The notes under the pieces: generated by a model
The model's input: only the letters and a program-made list of their open reading frames with translations
The model's database searches: none
Told to the model about the DNA's origin: nothing
Shown: positions 42,966 to 50,784 of the stretch, piece after piece
Layout: each line of letters starts with the position of its first letter
How positions within the stretch are numbered: the stretch's first letter is position 1
Translations under genes and position numbers: made by a program
Source: Flavobacterium supellecticarium
GTDB taxonomy: Bacteria > Bacteroidota > Bacteroidia > Flavobacteriales > Flavobacteriaceae
NCBI RefSeq assembly: GCF_004801375.1
Contig: NZ_SSNZ01000001.1
Span: forward strand, 248,001-312,000
Direction of reading: 5' to 3'
DNA length: 64,000 nt

Positions 42966-43256
42966 TTTTTTTAAGACTAAAATTGTTTTTTGTTAAAAAG
43001 TTTTTAAATGTTTATATTGAACTGCTATTATTTAAAAAAAATTAACAGTTTTATTTTAATTTAAGTAGTTATTCGATTTGTGATTATTTGTCTTTATGTC
43101 AATATGTAGGGAAAAAGATAAAATATAATGACATAAATTGAATAAAACTGTTTTTTTTCGGACTAGGATTGGGAATGTAAATTAGAATAAAAAGGATAGT
43201 GGAGCAAAATGTACTCATTTTGGATGCATTGATTACGGGATGATGCTATAACAAAT

Positions 43257-43286
43257 AAAAAAATCCTGTATTTTATACAGGATTTT
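43257..43286 (-). terminator. Terminator of the aromatic degradation operon
   Basis: Minus-strand stem ATCCTGTA with TACAGGAT around TAAAA, followed by a run of seven T; 22 nt after the stop codon at 43308. Confidence 0.85.
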
Positions 43287-43307
43287 AACGAAATGTTATT
43301 GAGGATA

Positions 43308-44057
43308 TTAGTATTTCCCGCTGAGTAATTCGCCTCCGATTGCTGCTTTGGCTTCCAGACCTAATTTTTTCATCATCTCGTAGGTGGTACAAACGGCCGC
43401 CGAAGTAACCGGAATTCCGGTTTCTTTTTGAATTTGATCAATAGCTTCGAGTGAAGGCATTTGTACACAGGCCGAAGCAACGATAACATCTACACCGTTC
43501 AGATTAAGTCTTTTGTATATTTCCAAAAGATTCATCGGATCCTGAGCCGCAACTTCAAGATTGTCTGGTATTTCCAATGCAATGGAATCGACCACTTCAA
43601 AGCCTTGATGTTCGATATAATCCACCACCATATCGGTTAGCGGTCGCATATAGGGAGTGATTATGGCGACTTTTTTGGCACCGAGTACTTTTAATCCGTT
43701 GATCAAAGCTCCGGCACTGGTGACAATTGGCGTAGGGAAGTTGTTTTGTACGGTTTCCTGATGTAGGTTTACTTCCGAAACACAGTGGTACCCACGACCC
43801 ATGCTCATAATCGCAACCAAACAGGCATAGCCCATTACGTCGACATGGGCGTCGGATAATTCCTGAGCGCATTTCAGACTCATGGCGTCCATGGCTTCCA
43901 ATTCTTCTTTGGTTACTTTTTTCATTCGCATCCGACTGGAATGGAAAGTGAAACGCTCCGGTAAGAGGGTTTCACGAGAATGGAAAATAGCCGGAATTTC
44001 GGTTTCCATCGTTACGTTGGAACTGGGTACAATCTGGCCGATTCTGTATTTTTTCAT
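43308..44057 (-). CDS. Maleate cis-trans isomerase-like (Asp/Glu racemase superfamily)
   Basis: A 249-residue protein of the Asp/Glu racemase fold. The N-terminal IVPSSNVTMETEIP is the signature of maleate isomerases (NicE type); catalytic cysteines are expected at Cys79 (GYACLVAIM) and Cys197 (ASACVQMPS). The reaction would convert maleate to fumarate. As last gene in the operon it implies that ring cleavage ends in direct hydrolysis to maleate and not in prior isomerisation to a fumaryl compound. The preceding FAH gene ends 23 nt upstream of its start. Confidence 0.85.
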   Translation of the reverse strand: MKKYRIGQIVPSSNVTMETEIPAIFHSRETLLPERFTFHSSRMRMKKVTKEELEAMDAMSLKCAQELSDAHVDVMGYACLVAIMSMGRGYHCVSEVNLHQETVQNNFPTPIVTSAGALINGLKVLGAKKVAIITPYMRPLTDMVVDYIEHQGFEVVDSIALEIPDNLEVAAQDPMNLLEIYKRLNLNGVDVIVASACVQMPSLEAIDQIQKETGIPVTSAAVCTTYEMMKKLGLEAKAAIGGELLSGKY

Positions 44058-44079
44058 TATATAAAAAGATTCTTGTTTT

Positions 44080-44991
44080 TTAATTTAATTCTTTGATAGT
44101 GTTTGTTATAGTTCCAATATTTTCAACTGTTGCTTTAACAACGTCACCATCCCACATCCATTCCTGAGGTGCTCTTCCGGCGCCTACACCAGCCGGTGTT
44201 CCGGTGGCAATAATATCGCCCGGTTCGAGGGTGAAAACCGTACTTAAATCTTCAATCAGATCGTTAATGTTGAAGAGCATAAATTTGGTATTCGAGCTTT
44301 GTTTTTCAACGCCATTTAGGGTTAAGGAAAGGTTTAGATTATGCGGATCCGGAATTTCATCTTTGGTGACTAAAACCGGTCCCATTGGTGCAAAGGTGTC
44401 CTGACCTTTCGAAACGATCCATTGTCCGGATCGACGACAATCCCGCGCACTGATATCGTTGATCACCGTATAACCGAAAACATGATCCAAGGCTTCTTCT
44501 TTGGGAACGTATTTGCCTTTTTTTCCGATGATCACCGCTAATTCCACTTCCCAGTCCAATTGCTGTGTTAATTTCGGATTGTGGATGATATACTCATCGG
44601 TTCCGATAACGGCCGTTGGTGGCTTTGAAAAGATAACCGGTTGTTGTGGTAATTCATTTGAAGTGTCCAGCGTACGGGCGCTTTCGGCCACGTGTTCGGT
44701 ATAATTAAGACCAATTCCGAAGATGTTTTTACGTGGCTTTGGAATCGGAGCCAAAAACGTTACATTCGATAAGGGGTAGTAGCAATTGCTTTTTTCTTCG
44801 TCCGTTAAACTGTCGATTAATTGCTGAATGCGTTGTACCTCATCCAATCCGGCATCGATCAAGTCGAGCATGGTTAACGGCAAGGTTTCTTGTTTGATTT
44901 TGGCAACATCTTCCAGGTCAATCATATGGTTGTCCTGAACAACTCCCAAACGGGGAGTAGTATGGTTAATTCTGTAGGTAGCGAGTTTCAT
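44080..44991 (-). CDS. FAH-family hydrolase (maleylpyruvate/fumarylpyruvate type)
   Basis: A 303-residue protein of the fumarylacetoacetate hydrolase family. The divalent metal site is at DWEVELAVIIGKKGKYV with Glu and Asp side chains; the FGYTVINDISARDCRRSGQW and GDIIATGTPAGVG motifs are complete. In the operon context it should cut the C-C bond of the ring-opened product, releasing pyruvate and either maleate or fumarate. It ends where the dioxygenase gene begins (44991/44992, no gap). Confidence 0.9.
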   Translation of the reverse strand: MKLATYRINHTTPRLGVVQDNHMIDLEDVAKIKQETLPLTMLDLIDAGLDEVQRIQQLIDSLTDEEKSNCYYPLSNVTFLAPIPKPRKNIFGIGLNYTEHVAESARTLDTSNELPQQPVIFSKPPTAVIGTDEYIIHNPKLTQQLDWEVELAVIIGKKGKYVPKEEALDHVFGYTVINDISARDCRRSGQWIVSKGQDTFAPMGPVLVTKDEIPDPHNLNLSLTLNGVEKQSSNTKFMLFNINDLIEDLSTVFTLEPGDIIATGTPAGVGAGRAPQEWMWDGDVVKATVENIGTITNTIKELN

Positions 44992-46107
44992 TTATAAATT
45001 ATTTACTATTTGGTATCCGTTATTATCGGGGTAGGCTTGTTCCTGATAGAGTCCTAATGATTTGATCACTGGAAGATCGTTAAACGAAAATAAGCAGGCG
45101 TCTTCGGTTTCGGAAAGATTTACATGTTCGTGGTAAACCCATGAGGGTACACAAAAGATATCCCGTTCTTTCCAGTCGTATCGTTTTCCACCAATAATGG
45201 AATAACCCTTGCCTTTGGCGCATTGGTAGATGATCGATCCGGTGTGTTTATGGGCTTTGGTGTGTTCGCCGGCGCGTAACAATTGTATGGACGCCCCCAT
45301 GGTTTGCATAACCGGTCCACCGGTGAGTGGATTGGTGTAGTCCATGATGATTCCGTCGTAAGGTGATCCTTCGTTGACTTTTGCGGCTTCCAGTAAGGCC
45401 GGATAAACCGATGTCCACGAATATTTAAAAAGGGGTGAATAGGGTTTATCCCAAACGGTATCGGCCGGAATCATTCCTGCTCCGCCATAGGTTAACGGGG
45501 AATAATTTAGGGGTGCGTCGAGTGGCTGCTTACCGTCAAAAACGGCATAGTCGTTGGCTTCTAAAGCATTTACTAGCGGAATATCCAATCCGTCCTGCCA
45601 GATACAGGTTTTTCCGTTTTCCTCCACACCGTGTTCGTGCCAGGTGGAATTTGGAGTGATCACAAAATCGTTGACTTCCAGCATGATTTTATTACCGTCA
45701 ACTATGGTATAACCACCGGAGCCTTCCATAATAAAACGAAGTGCCGATGCTTTGTGTCGGTGTGCCGAAGTGCTTTCTCCGGGACGGGTGACTTGTATTC
45801 CGGTGTACAGCCATCCTACGGCCGCACTTACGTCTTTGCGTTTGTCATTTACCAGATAGACCACACGACGTCCGGCTTGTTCGGGGGTTACGAGTTCGGA
45901 TGATTTTAAGACCAGTTCGCGCAGATTTTCGTATTTCCAAAGCATCGGAACGGAAGAGGTTCGCGGTTCCCAGGGTTCGATATCATTGGCTACGGTCCAT
46001 AAGGCACCGGCGCCAAGTGCTTCCAGTTCTTTATAATAGGCTTCGAGTTCCGGGGTGTCTTTTACCCGAGCTCGCCCGATAACGTCATCATTAAATTGAT
46101 CTTCCAT
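44992..46107 (-). CDS. Gentisate 1,2-dioxygenase-type bicupin
   Basis: A 371-residue bicupin. The first cupin provides the iron ligands: His116 and His118 in ESTSAHRHKASALRF and His157/His159 in NSTWHEHG; the second cupin (EHTKAHKHTGSIIYQ) is conserved too. Gentisate dioxygenases cleave between the carboxylated and hydroxylated carbons of gentisate to maleylpyruvate; close relatives act on 5-hydroxyanthranilate-, 1-hydroxy-2-naphthoate- or 5-nitrosalicylate-like acids. Here the substrate is set by the upstream CoA-dependent hydroxylase, so either gentisate or 5-hydroxyanthranilate is likely. Confidence 0.88.
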   Translation of the reverse strand: MEDQFNDDVIGRARVKDTPELEAYYKELEALGAGALWTVANDIEPWEPRTSSVPMLWKYENLRELVLKSSELVTPEQAGRRVVYLVNDKRKDVSAAVGWLYTGIQVTRPGESTSAHRHKASALRFIMEGSGGYTIVDGNKIMLEVNDFVITPNSTWHEHGVEENGKTCIWQDGLDIPLVNALEANDYAVFDGKQPLDAPLNYSPLTYGGAGMIPADTVWDKPYSPLFKYSWTSVYPALLEAAKVNEGSPYDGIIMDYTNPLTGGPVMQTMGASIQLLRAGEHTKAHKHTGSIIYQCAKGKGYSIIGGKRYDWKERDIFCVPSWVYHEHVNLSETEDACLFSFNDLPVIKSLGLYQEQAYPDNNGYQIVNNL

Positions 46108-46109
46108 GG

Positions 46110-47090
46110 TTATTTTGCGTTAAACGCTTCGTGTGAATTAATAAAGGTGATTTTTCGGGTAGGAGCGGTGTTTACGCGTAAATCGAAAATATCAAAACGG
46201 TTATAATGTCCCAAAATGTCGTGCATTTGTTTGGGCTGAATGCATTTTTCTAAGTCGATTTCAGCATAAACAATCCCTTCATCGTCTATAATCGGTTCGC
46301 CAATCAGCGCGCCATTCGGGCCAATAAAACCGGAAAAAGCAGAGTTTTTGCGGGTTAACAGGGTTTCGGCATCGGGAACATCTTCTTTTAAAATGTCCAT
46401 GATTTCCTGTGAAATGGTCGAACAGGACACTATTGTAAATAGTTTTCCTTCGAAGGAATGTGCCGCTGCGCGAATTTTGATCGCTTCGGCCATATTGTAA
46501 TCGGGTGGCGCAACCGGTAGCGAAATGTAATTCGCAATATGGATGAGTTCGCCTTGCGATAGTAGCGTAAACCGCGCTAATGTATTGGTGTTTTCGCCAC
46601 AAGCCAGCGTTCCAATTGGACCGACTTTGGTCGGGTATACTTTTAAAGAGGAACCGTCACCGGAAGTCCAGGTTAGTTTTTCGGCCCATGTAGGCACCAA
46701 TTTTCGGTGTTTACCAATCAACTGACCGGTATTGTCTATGATAAGATTGGTATTGTATATTTCACCGTAACTCGTACCACGTTCGTTAATACCGATTGCC
46801 ACATGGATGTTGTTTTCCCGAGCCGCCTGTTCGATTCGTTTGATCTCCGGATCGTCTGCCGCAACGGAATTTTTATAGAGTCTTTCGTACCATTTGCTTC
46901 CCTGTACCGGAGTCATAATCCAGTTCCAGTACGGATAACCGGCGACGAATACTTCCGGAAAAGCGATTAATTCCGCACCGTTGGCGGCGGCTTCCCGGAT
47001 AATCGAAATGGCTTTATCGACCGTTTTTTCTACATTTAGAAAAACCGGTGCCGTTTGAACGGTTGCCGCTTTAAACTTTGAAAATTCCAT
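46110..47090 (-). CDS. Nitrilase-superfamily carbon-nitrogen hydrolase
   Basis: A 326-residue protein of the nitrilase branch. Catalytic triad: Glu46 (AFPEVFVAGYPYW), Lys130 (KHRKLVPTWAEKLTW), Cys164 (TLACGENTNT). The motifs FPEVFVAGYPYWNW and CGENTN are those of true nitrilases rather than amidases. It may feed an aryl nitrile into the pathway or open an amide/lactam intermediate that carries the former amino group. Its place between dioxygenase and thioesterase argues for a pathway role. Confidence 0.88.
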   Translation of the reverse strand: MEFSKFKAATVQTAPVFLNVEKTVDKAISIIREAAANGAELIAFPEVFVAGYPYWNWIMTPVQGSKWYERLYKNSVAADDPEIKRIEQAARENNIHVAIGINERGTSYGEIYNTNLIIDNTGQLIGKHRKLVPTWAEKLTWTSGDGSSLKVYPTKVGPIGTLACGENTNTLARFTLLSQGELIHIANYISLPVAPPDYNMAEAIKIRAAAHSFEGKLFTIVSCSTISQEIMDILKEDVPDAETLLTRKNSAFSGFIGPNGALIGEPIIDDEGIVYAEIDLEKCIQPKQMHDILGHYNRFDIFDLRVNTAPTRKITFINSHEAFNAK

Positions 47091-47111
47091 TTTAGTTTTA
47101 AGGTTTAATGG

Positions 47112-47543
47112 TTACAGCGTAACCAGTAGGTATTGGTTTATTTTGTGTTTCATATCGTCGTTAAAAGCCTCGGCTTTAATTCCGTCCCGGTTTGGATTAA
47201 AAGCGACATTGACCAGGGTAACTTCGCCTTCCAGACAGGTTGCTCCGGCTTCGTCTTCAAACCGGAAACCGCATAGGATGGAAGCGCCACCGAGATGTTT
47301 GACCCATAATTTCTTAGTGAGTGTTTCGCCTAATCGGGCGGCTTTTTTAAACTGTACTTTTAAATCGACGGTTGGGATACCGTTGGTTTCATGCATTTTC
47401 GAAAAAGGACGACCTAAGGCTTCTTCAAACCAGTCTTCCACAAGACAGTTGAGCATTTCGAGAAAACGGGGGTAAAAAACAATGCCGGCATAATCGACAT
47501 GTTGAAAGCGTACTTTTTCGGTTTTTATAAAGATGTGATTCAT
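47112..47543 (-). CDS. 4-hydroxybenzoyl-CoA thioesterase-like hotdog protein
   Basis: A 143-residue hotdog-fold thioesterase. The active-site Asp17 lies in QHVDYAGIVFYPRFLEMLN, a pattern of the 4-hydroxybenzoyl-CoA thioesterase and YbgC families. It should hydrolyse the hydroxylated aromatic CoA thioester, for example gentisyl-CoA, and give the free acid to the dioxygenase. Sits in the middle of the operon. Confidence 0.88.
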   Translation of the reverse strand: MNHIFIKTEKVRFQHVDYAGIVFYPRFLEMLNCLVEDWFEEALGRPFSKMHETNGIPTVDLKVQFKKAARLGETLTKKLWVKHLGGASILCGFRFEDEAGATCLEGEVTLVNVAFNPNRDGIKAEAFNDDMKHKINQYLLVTL

Positions 47544-47561
47544 TTTTTGGATAATAGGGGG

Positions 47562-49145
47562 TTAAAAACTTTCGGCGGTTGCCTTTTTCCAGAAAAACTG
47601 AAAGGCGGTTGGAAGGGTATTCTCATTCAGTAAACAACCTTTTTCAATTTCAGGGTACATTTCGTAATAGGTTTCGATTTTGGTTCCGCTCACACGGGCG
47701 CTGATCACAGTACGATCTACGTCGTCCGGGTGTTCAATTCCGGCAGAGGCCATTAATTCCATCGCACTTTTTACCGTTTCGTGCTGAAAACGGGCGACCC
47801 GTATACTTTTTTCTTCCGGAACCAATCCTTTTACCAGTTTTGGATCCTGAGTGGCCACACCGGTCGGACACGTATTCGCATGGCATTCCAATGCCTGAAT
47901 ACAACCGAGTGCAAACATCATCCCACGTGCCGAATTGCAGACATCGGCACCGATAGAAAGACATTTTATAATGTCAAAGCCGGTAATAACCTTACCACTG
48001 GCGATGATTTTAATTTCATTTTTGATACCAAAACCGTTTAAGCTATCGTAAACAAAGGCGAGTGCTTCGCGTAATGGCATTCCCACGTGGTCGGAATATT
48101 CCTGAGGTGCGGCACCGGTACCACCTTCGCCACCGTCTACGGTTATAAAATCGAAATAGGTTTGCGTTTGTACCATGGCTTTACAAATGGACAAAAACTC
48201 CGATTTGTTACCAATACAGATTTTCATACCGATTGGTTTTCCACCGGAACCTTTTCGCAGGAGTTTGATAAAATCCATTAATTCCAAAGGTGTGCTAAAA
48301 GCCGAATGTCTGGGAGGAGAGATAATATCCTGTCCTTTTTGAACCAATCGGATCGCTGCGATTTCGTCGGTGACTTTTTGTTTGGGTAAAATTCCGCCAT
48401 GCCCGGGTTTCGCGCCTTGCGAGAATTTTATTTCAATCATTTTTACATTGTCCAATGTGGCTCTTTTGACAAACTCGTCGTACGAAAATCGTCCTTCATT
48501 ATCACGACAACTAAAATAACCGGTACCGATGTTCCATACGATATCGCCTCCGTTTTCAAGATGATAGGGCGAAAGACCACCTTCGCCGGTGTTATGGTAG
48601 AAACCGCCTTGTTTGGCGCCGGAATTTAAAGCCAGAATCGCATTTTTACTCAGCGATCCGTAACTCATCGCACTGATATTAAAAAGACTCGCCATATAGG
48701 GTTTTTCACATTGGGAGGATCCGATTTTAATTTTCGGATTGGAGTCCACTTCCGAAAAAGGAATGGCTTTGATACTATGGTTGATCCATTTGTAGCCCGG
48801 TTCGTATACGTTTAATTGCGTTCCGAATGGCATCGAATCGGTTTCTTTTTTACTGCGTTGGTACACCAAGCTGCGTTGTAGTCGGTTAAAAGGTTTTCCT
48901 TCGGTATCGGTTTCGATAAAATACTGCCGCATTTCGGGTCCGATAGATTCCAAAAGATACCGCATACGTCCCAATAATGGAAAGTTGCGTTTGATGCTTT
49001 GTTTGGACTGGTACATATCGTGCAGTCCCATTAACACCAACGGGATAAAAATCAAAAGTAAAAAACTGAATTTCCAATTGACGTAAATCAGTATAGCCGT
49101 GATGGATAAAACGGTTATGCTAAAAACTACAAATGCTTTTCTCAT
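47562..49145 (-). CDS. Membrane-anchored glutamate-synthase-like FMN protein
   Basis: A 527-residue protein: one or two N-terminal hydrophobic helices (residues about 4-42), then the FMN-binding TIM-barrel domain of the glutamate synthase large subunit (MSYGSLSKNAILALNSGAKQ, GEGGLSPYHLENGGDIVWNI, KPGHGGILPKQK, FDFITVDGGEGGTGAAPQEY, SARGMMFALGCIQALECHAN, TCPTGVATQD). It lacks the amidotransferase domain. The Cys pattern of ALGCIQALECHANTCPTGV suggests an iron-sulfur centre. Role in the operon is unclear: redox of a pathway intermediate, or handling of released ammonia. Confidence 0.85.
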   Translation of the reverse strand: MRKAFVVFSITVLSITAILIYVNWKFSFLLLIFIPLVLMGLHDMYQSKQSIKRNFPLLGRMRYLLESIGPEMRQYFIETDTEGKPFNRLQRSLVYQRSKKETDSMPFGTQLNVYEPGYKWINHSIKAIPFSEVDSNPKIKIGSSQCEKPYMASLFNISAMSYGSLSKNAILALNSGAKQGGFYHNTGEGGLSPYHLENGGDIVWNIGTGYFSCRDNEGRFSYDEFVKRATLDNVKMIEIKFSQGAKPGHGGILPKQKVTDEIAAIRLVQKGQDIISPPRHSAFSTPLELMDFIKLLRKGSGGKPIGMKICIGNKSEFLSICKAMVQTQTYFDFITVDGGEGGTGAAPQEYSDHVGMPLREALAFVYDSLNGFGIKNEIKIIASGKVITGFDIIKCLSIGADVCNSARGMMFALGCIQALECHANTCPTGVATQDPKLVKGLVPEEKSIRVARFQHETVKSAMELMASAGIEHPDDVDRTVISARVSGTKIETYYEMYPEIEKGCLLNENTLPTAFQFFWKKATAESF

Positions 49146-49149
49146 AGTA

Positions 49150-50754
49150 TTACTGTTTTAGTTTATAACGCTGTATTTTGCCGGTTTCTGTTTTAGGCAG
49201 ATTGTCCATAAAACGAACTTCCCTTGGATATTTATAGGGCGCTGCCACTTCTTTAAACCAGTTTTGAATGGCTTTACCCAAATCAGGACCCGCTTTGGTT
49301 TTGTCTTTTAATACAATATAGGAACAGACCAACATGCCGCGTTCTTCGTCGGGTAATCCAACTACGGCACACTCGGCAATTTCCGGATGGGTGAGCAATA
49401 CATTTTCTACTTCGATGGCTGCAATATTATAGCCTGACGAAATGATCATATCGTCTCCACGGGCTACAAACCAGAAATAACCCTCTTCATCTTTTCGGAA
49501 GATATCTCCCGTTATATTCCAGCCGTTTTGTACATATTCTTTTTGTTTGTCGGTGCGGTTTAAATAACGGCAACCGGTAATCCCGCGAACGGCAAGCCTT
49601 CCGGGTTCGTTAGTTGGTACTTCATTTCCTTTTTTGTCCACGATTTTGGCTTCATAGCCATGAATCGGTACACCGGTAGCGCCTTTTTTCATATTGTCTT
49701 CGTTAGACGAAATAAAAATATGCAGCATTTCGGTCGCTCCGATTCCGTCGATGATTTTCAGTCCGGTAGCATTATACCAGTCTTCCCAGACCTTTAAAGG
49801 TAATGTTTCTCCGGCAGAAATACACTTTCGTAACGAAGAAATATCGTAATCTTTAACTTTTGTGGTCAAAATACGCCAGGCGGTAGGAGCGGTAAAACAA
49901 ACCGTGATTTTGTATTCCTGTATCGCCTGTAGTAGTAGTTCCGGGCTTGGTTTTTCAATTAAAAAAGTCGACGCACCATAATAGAATGGAAACAAAACCA
50001 AACCGCCCAAACCAAAGGTAAACCCTAACGGCGGACTTCCGGTGAAAACATCATCCGGTTTTGGTTGTAAAGAGTATTTTGGAAAAGCTTCGCAAATCAG
50101 AATCACATCCCGATGGAAATGAGCGGTCATTTTCGGTTTTCCGGTTGTTCCGGAAGTAAACCCGATTAAAGACACCGAATCCGATCGGGTAGGATAGTTC
50201 TCAAAATGTGTTGCTTTTCCAGCTATTGCCTTTTCAAGCTCCTGTTCACTTTGTTCTGAACCGTCAAAATAGATTACTTTTTGTAAGGCGGGTTCCGATA
50301 CCAGGTCCATTTCATCTCCTAAACGGTAATCGCAAAAAGTATGACTAATCTGCGCACTTTCGATCATTACCGACAATTCTTTTTCCCGTAATAAAGGCAT
50401 TGTAGCGACTACGATACCACCGGCTTTTAATATGGCAAACCAGCACGCTACAAACATCGGATTGTTGGCAGAACGGATTAAAACCCGGTTTCCGGAAACA
50501 AAACCGGTATCGTCGATCAGGTAATTGGCAATCTGATTGGCTTTGTCGTATAAATCCTGATAGGTCCAAACCGAATCGAACGTACGGATTGCGATTTGAT
50601 TGCCGCGGCCTTCCTTAATATGGATATCCAGTAAAGGTGCAACGCAATTCAGGTTTTCGGGGAACTCAAAATCCGGATGATCAAAAAGGTATTCCGGCTG
50701 TAATTTTGTAGCCGGAAGACTATTATGAGCGAAATTATCGTGGTAATGATTCAT
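49150..50754 (-). CDS. Aromatic acid-CoA ligase (benzoate/2-aminobenzoate type)
   Basis: A 534-residue AMP-forming acyl-CoA synthetase of the benzoate-CoA ligase group. Motifs: the P-loop LIGFTSGTTGKPKMTAHFHR, GIGATEMLHIF (substrate pocket region), TGDIFRKDEEGYFWFVARGDDMI and the catalytic lysine in KTETGKIQRYKLK. It activates an aromatic acid to the CoA ester. Its best-known relatives work on benzoate, 2-aminobenzoate and salicylate; the hydroxylase downstream on the strand favours salicylate or anthranilate. Confidence 0.88.
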   Translation of the reverse strand: MNHYHDNFAHNSLPATKLQPEYLFDHPDFEFPENLNCVAPLLDIHIKEGRGNQIAIRTFDSVWTYQDLYDKANQIANYLIDDTGFVSGNRVLIRSANNPMFVACWFAILKAGGIVVATMPLLREKELSVMIESAQISHTFCDYRLGDEMDLVSEPALQKVIYFDGSEQSEQELEKAIAGKATHFENYPTRSDSVSLIGFTSGTTGKPKMTAHFHRDVILICEAFPKYSLQPKPDDVFTGSPPLGFTFGLGGLVLFPFYYGASTFLIEKPSPELLLQAIQEYKITVCFTAPTAWRILTTKVKDYDISSLRKCISAGETLPLKVWEDWYNATGLKIIDGIGATEMLHIFISSNEDNMKKGATGVPIHGYEAKIVDKKGNEVPTNEPGRLAVRGITGCRYLNRTDKQKEYVQNGWNITGDIFRKDEEGYFWFVARGDDMIISSGYNIAAIEVENVLLTHPEIAECAVVGLPDEERGMLVCSYIVLKDKTKAGPDLGKAIQNWFKEVAAPYKYPREVRFMDNLPKTETGKIQRYKLKQ

Positions 50755-50784
50755 TTTTGGGATAGTTAAACAGTTGGTGTTGTA

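Noticed and set aside
45631..45903. Plus-strand frames in the dioxygenase and thioesterase genes
   Set aside because: Antisense shadows of conserved cupin and hotdog genes; no family pattern.
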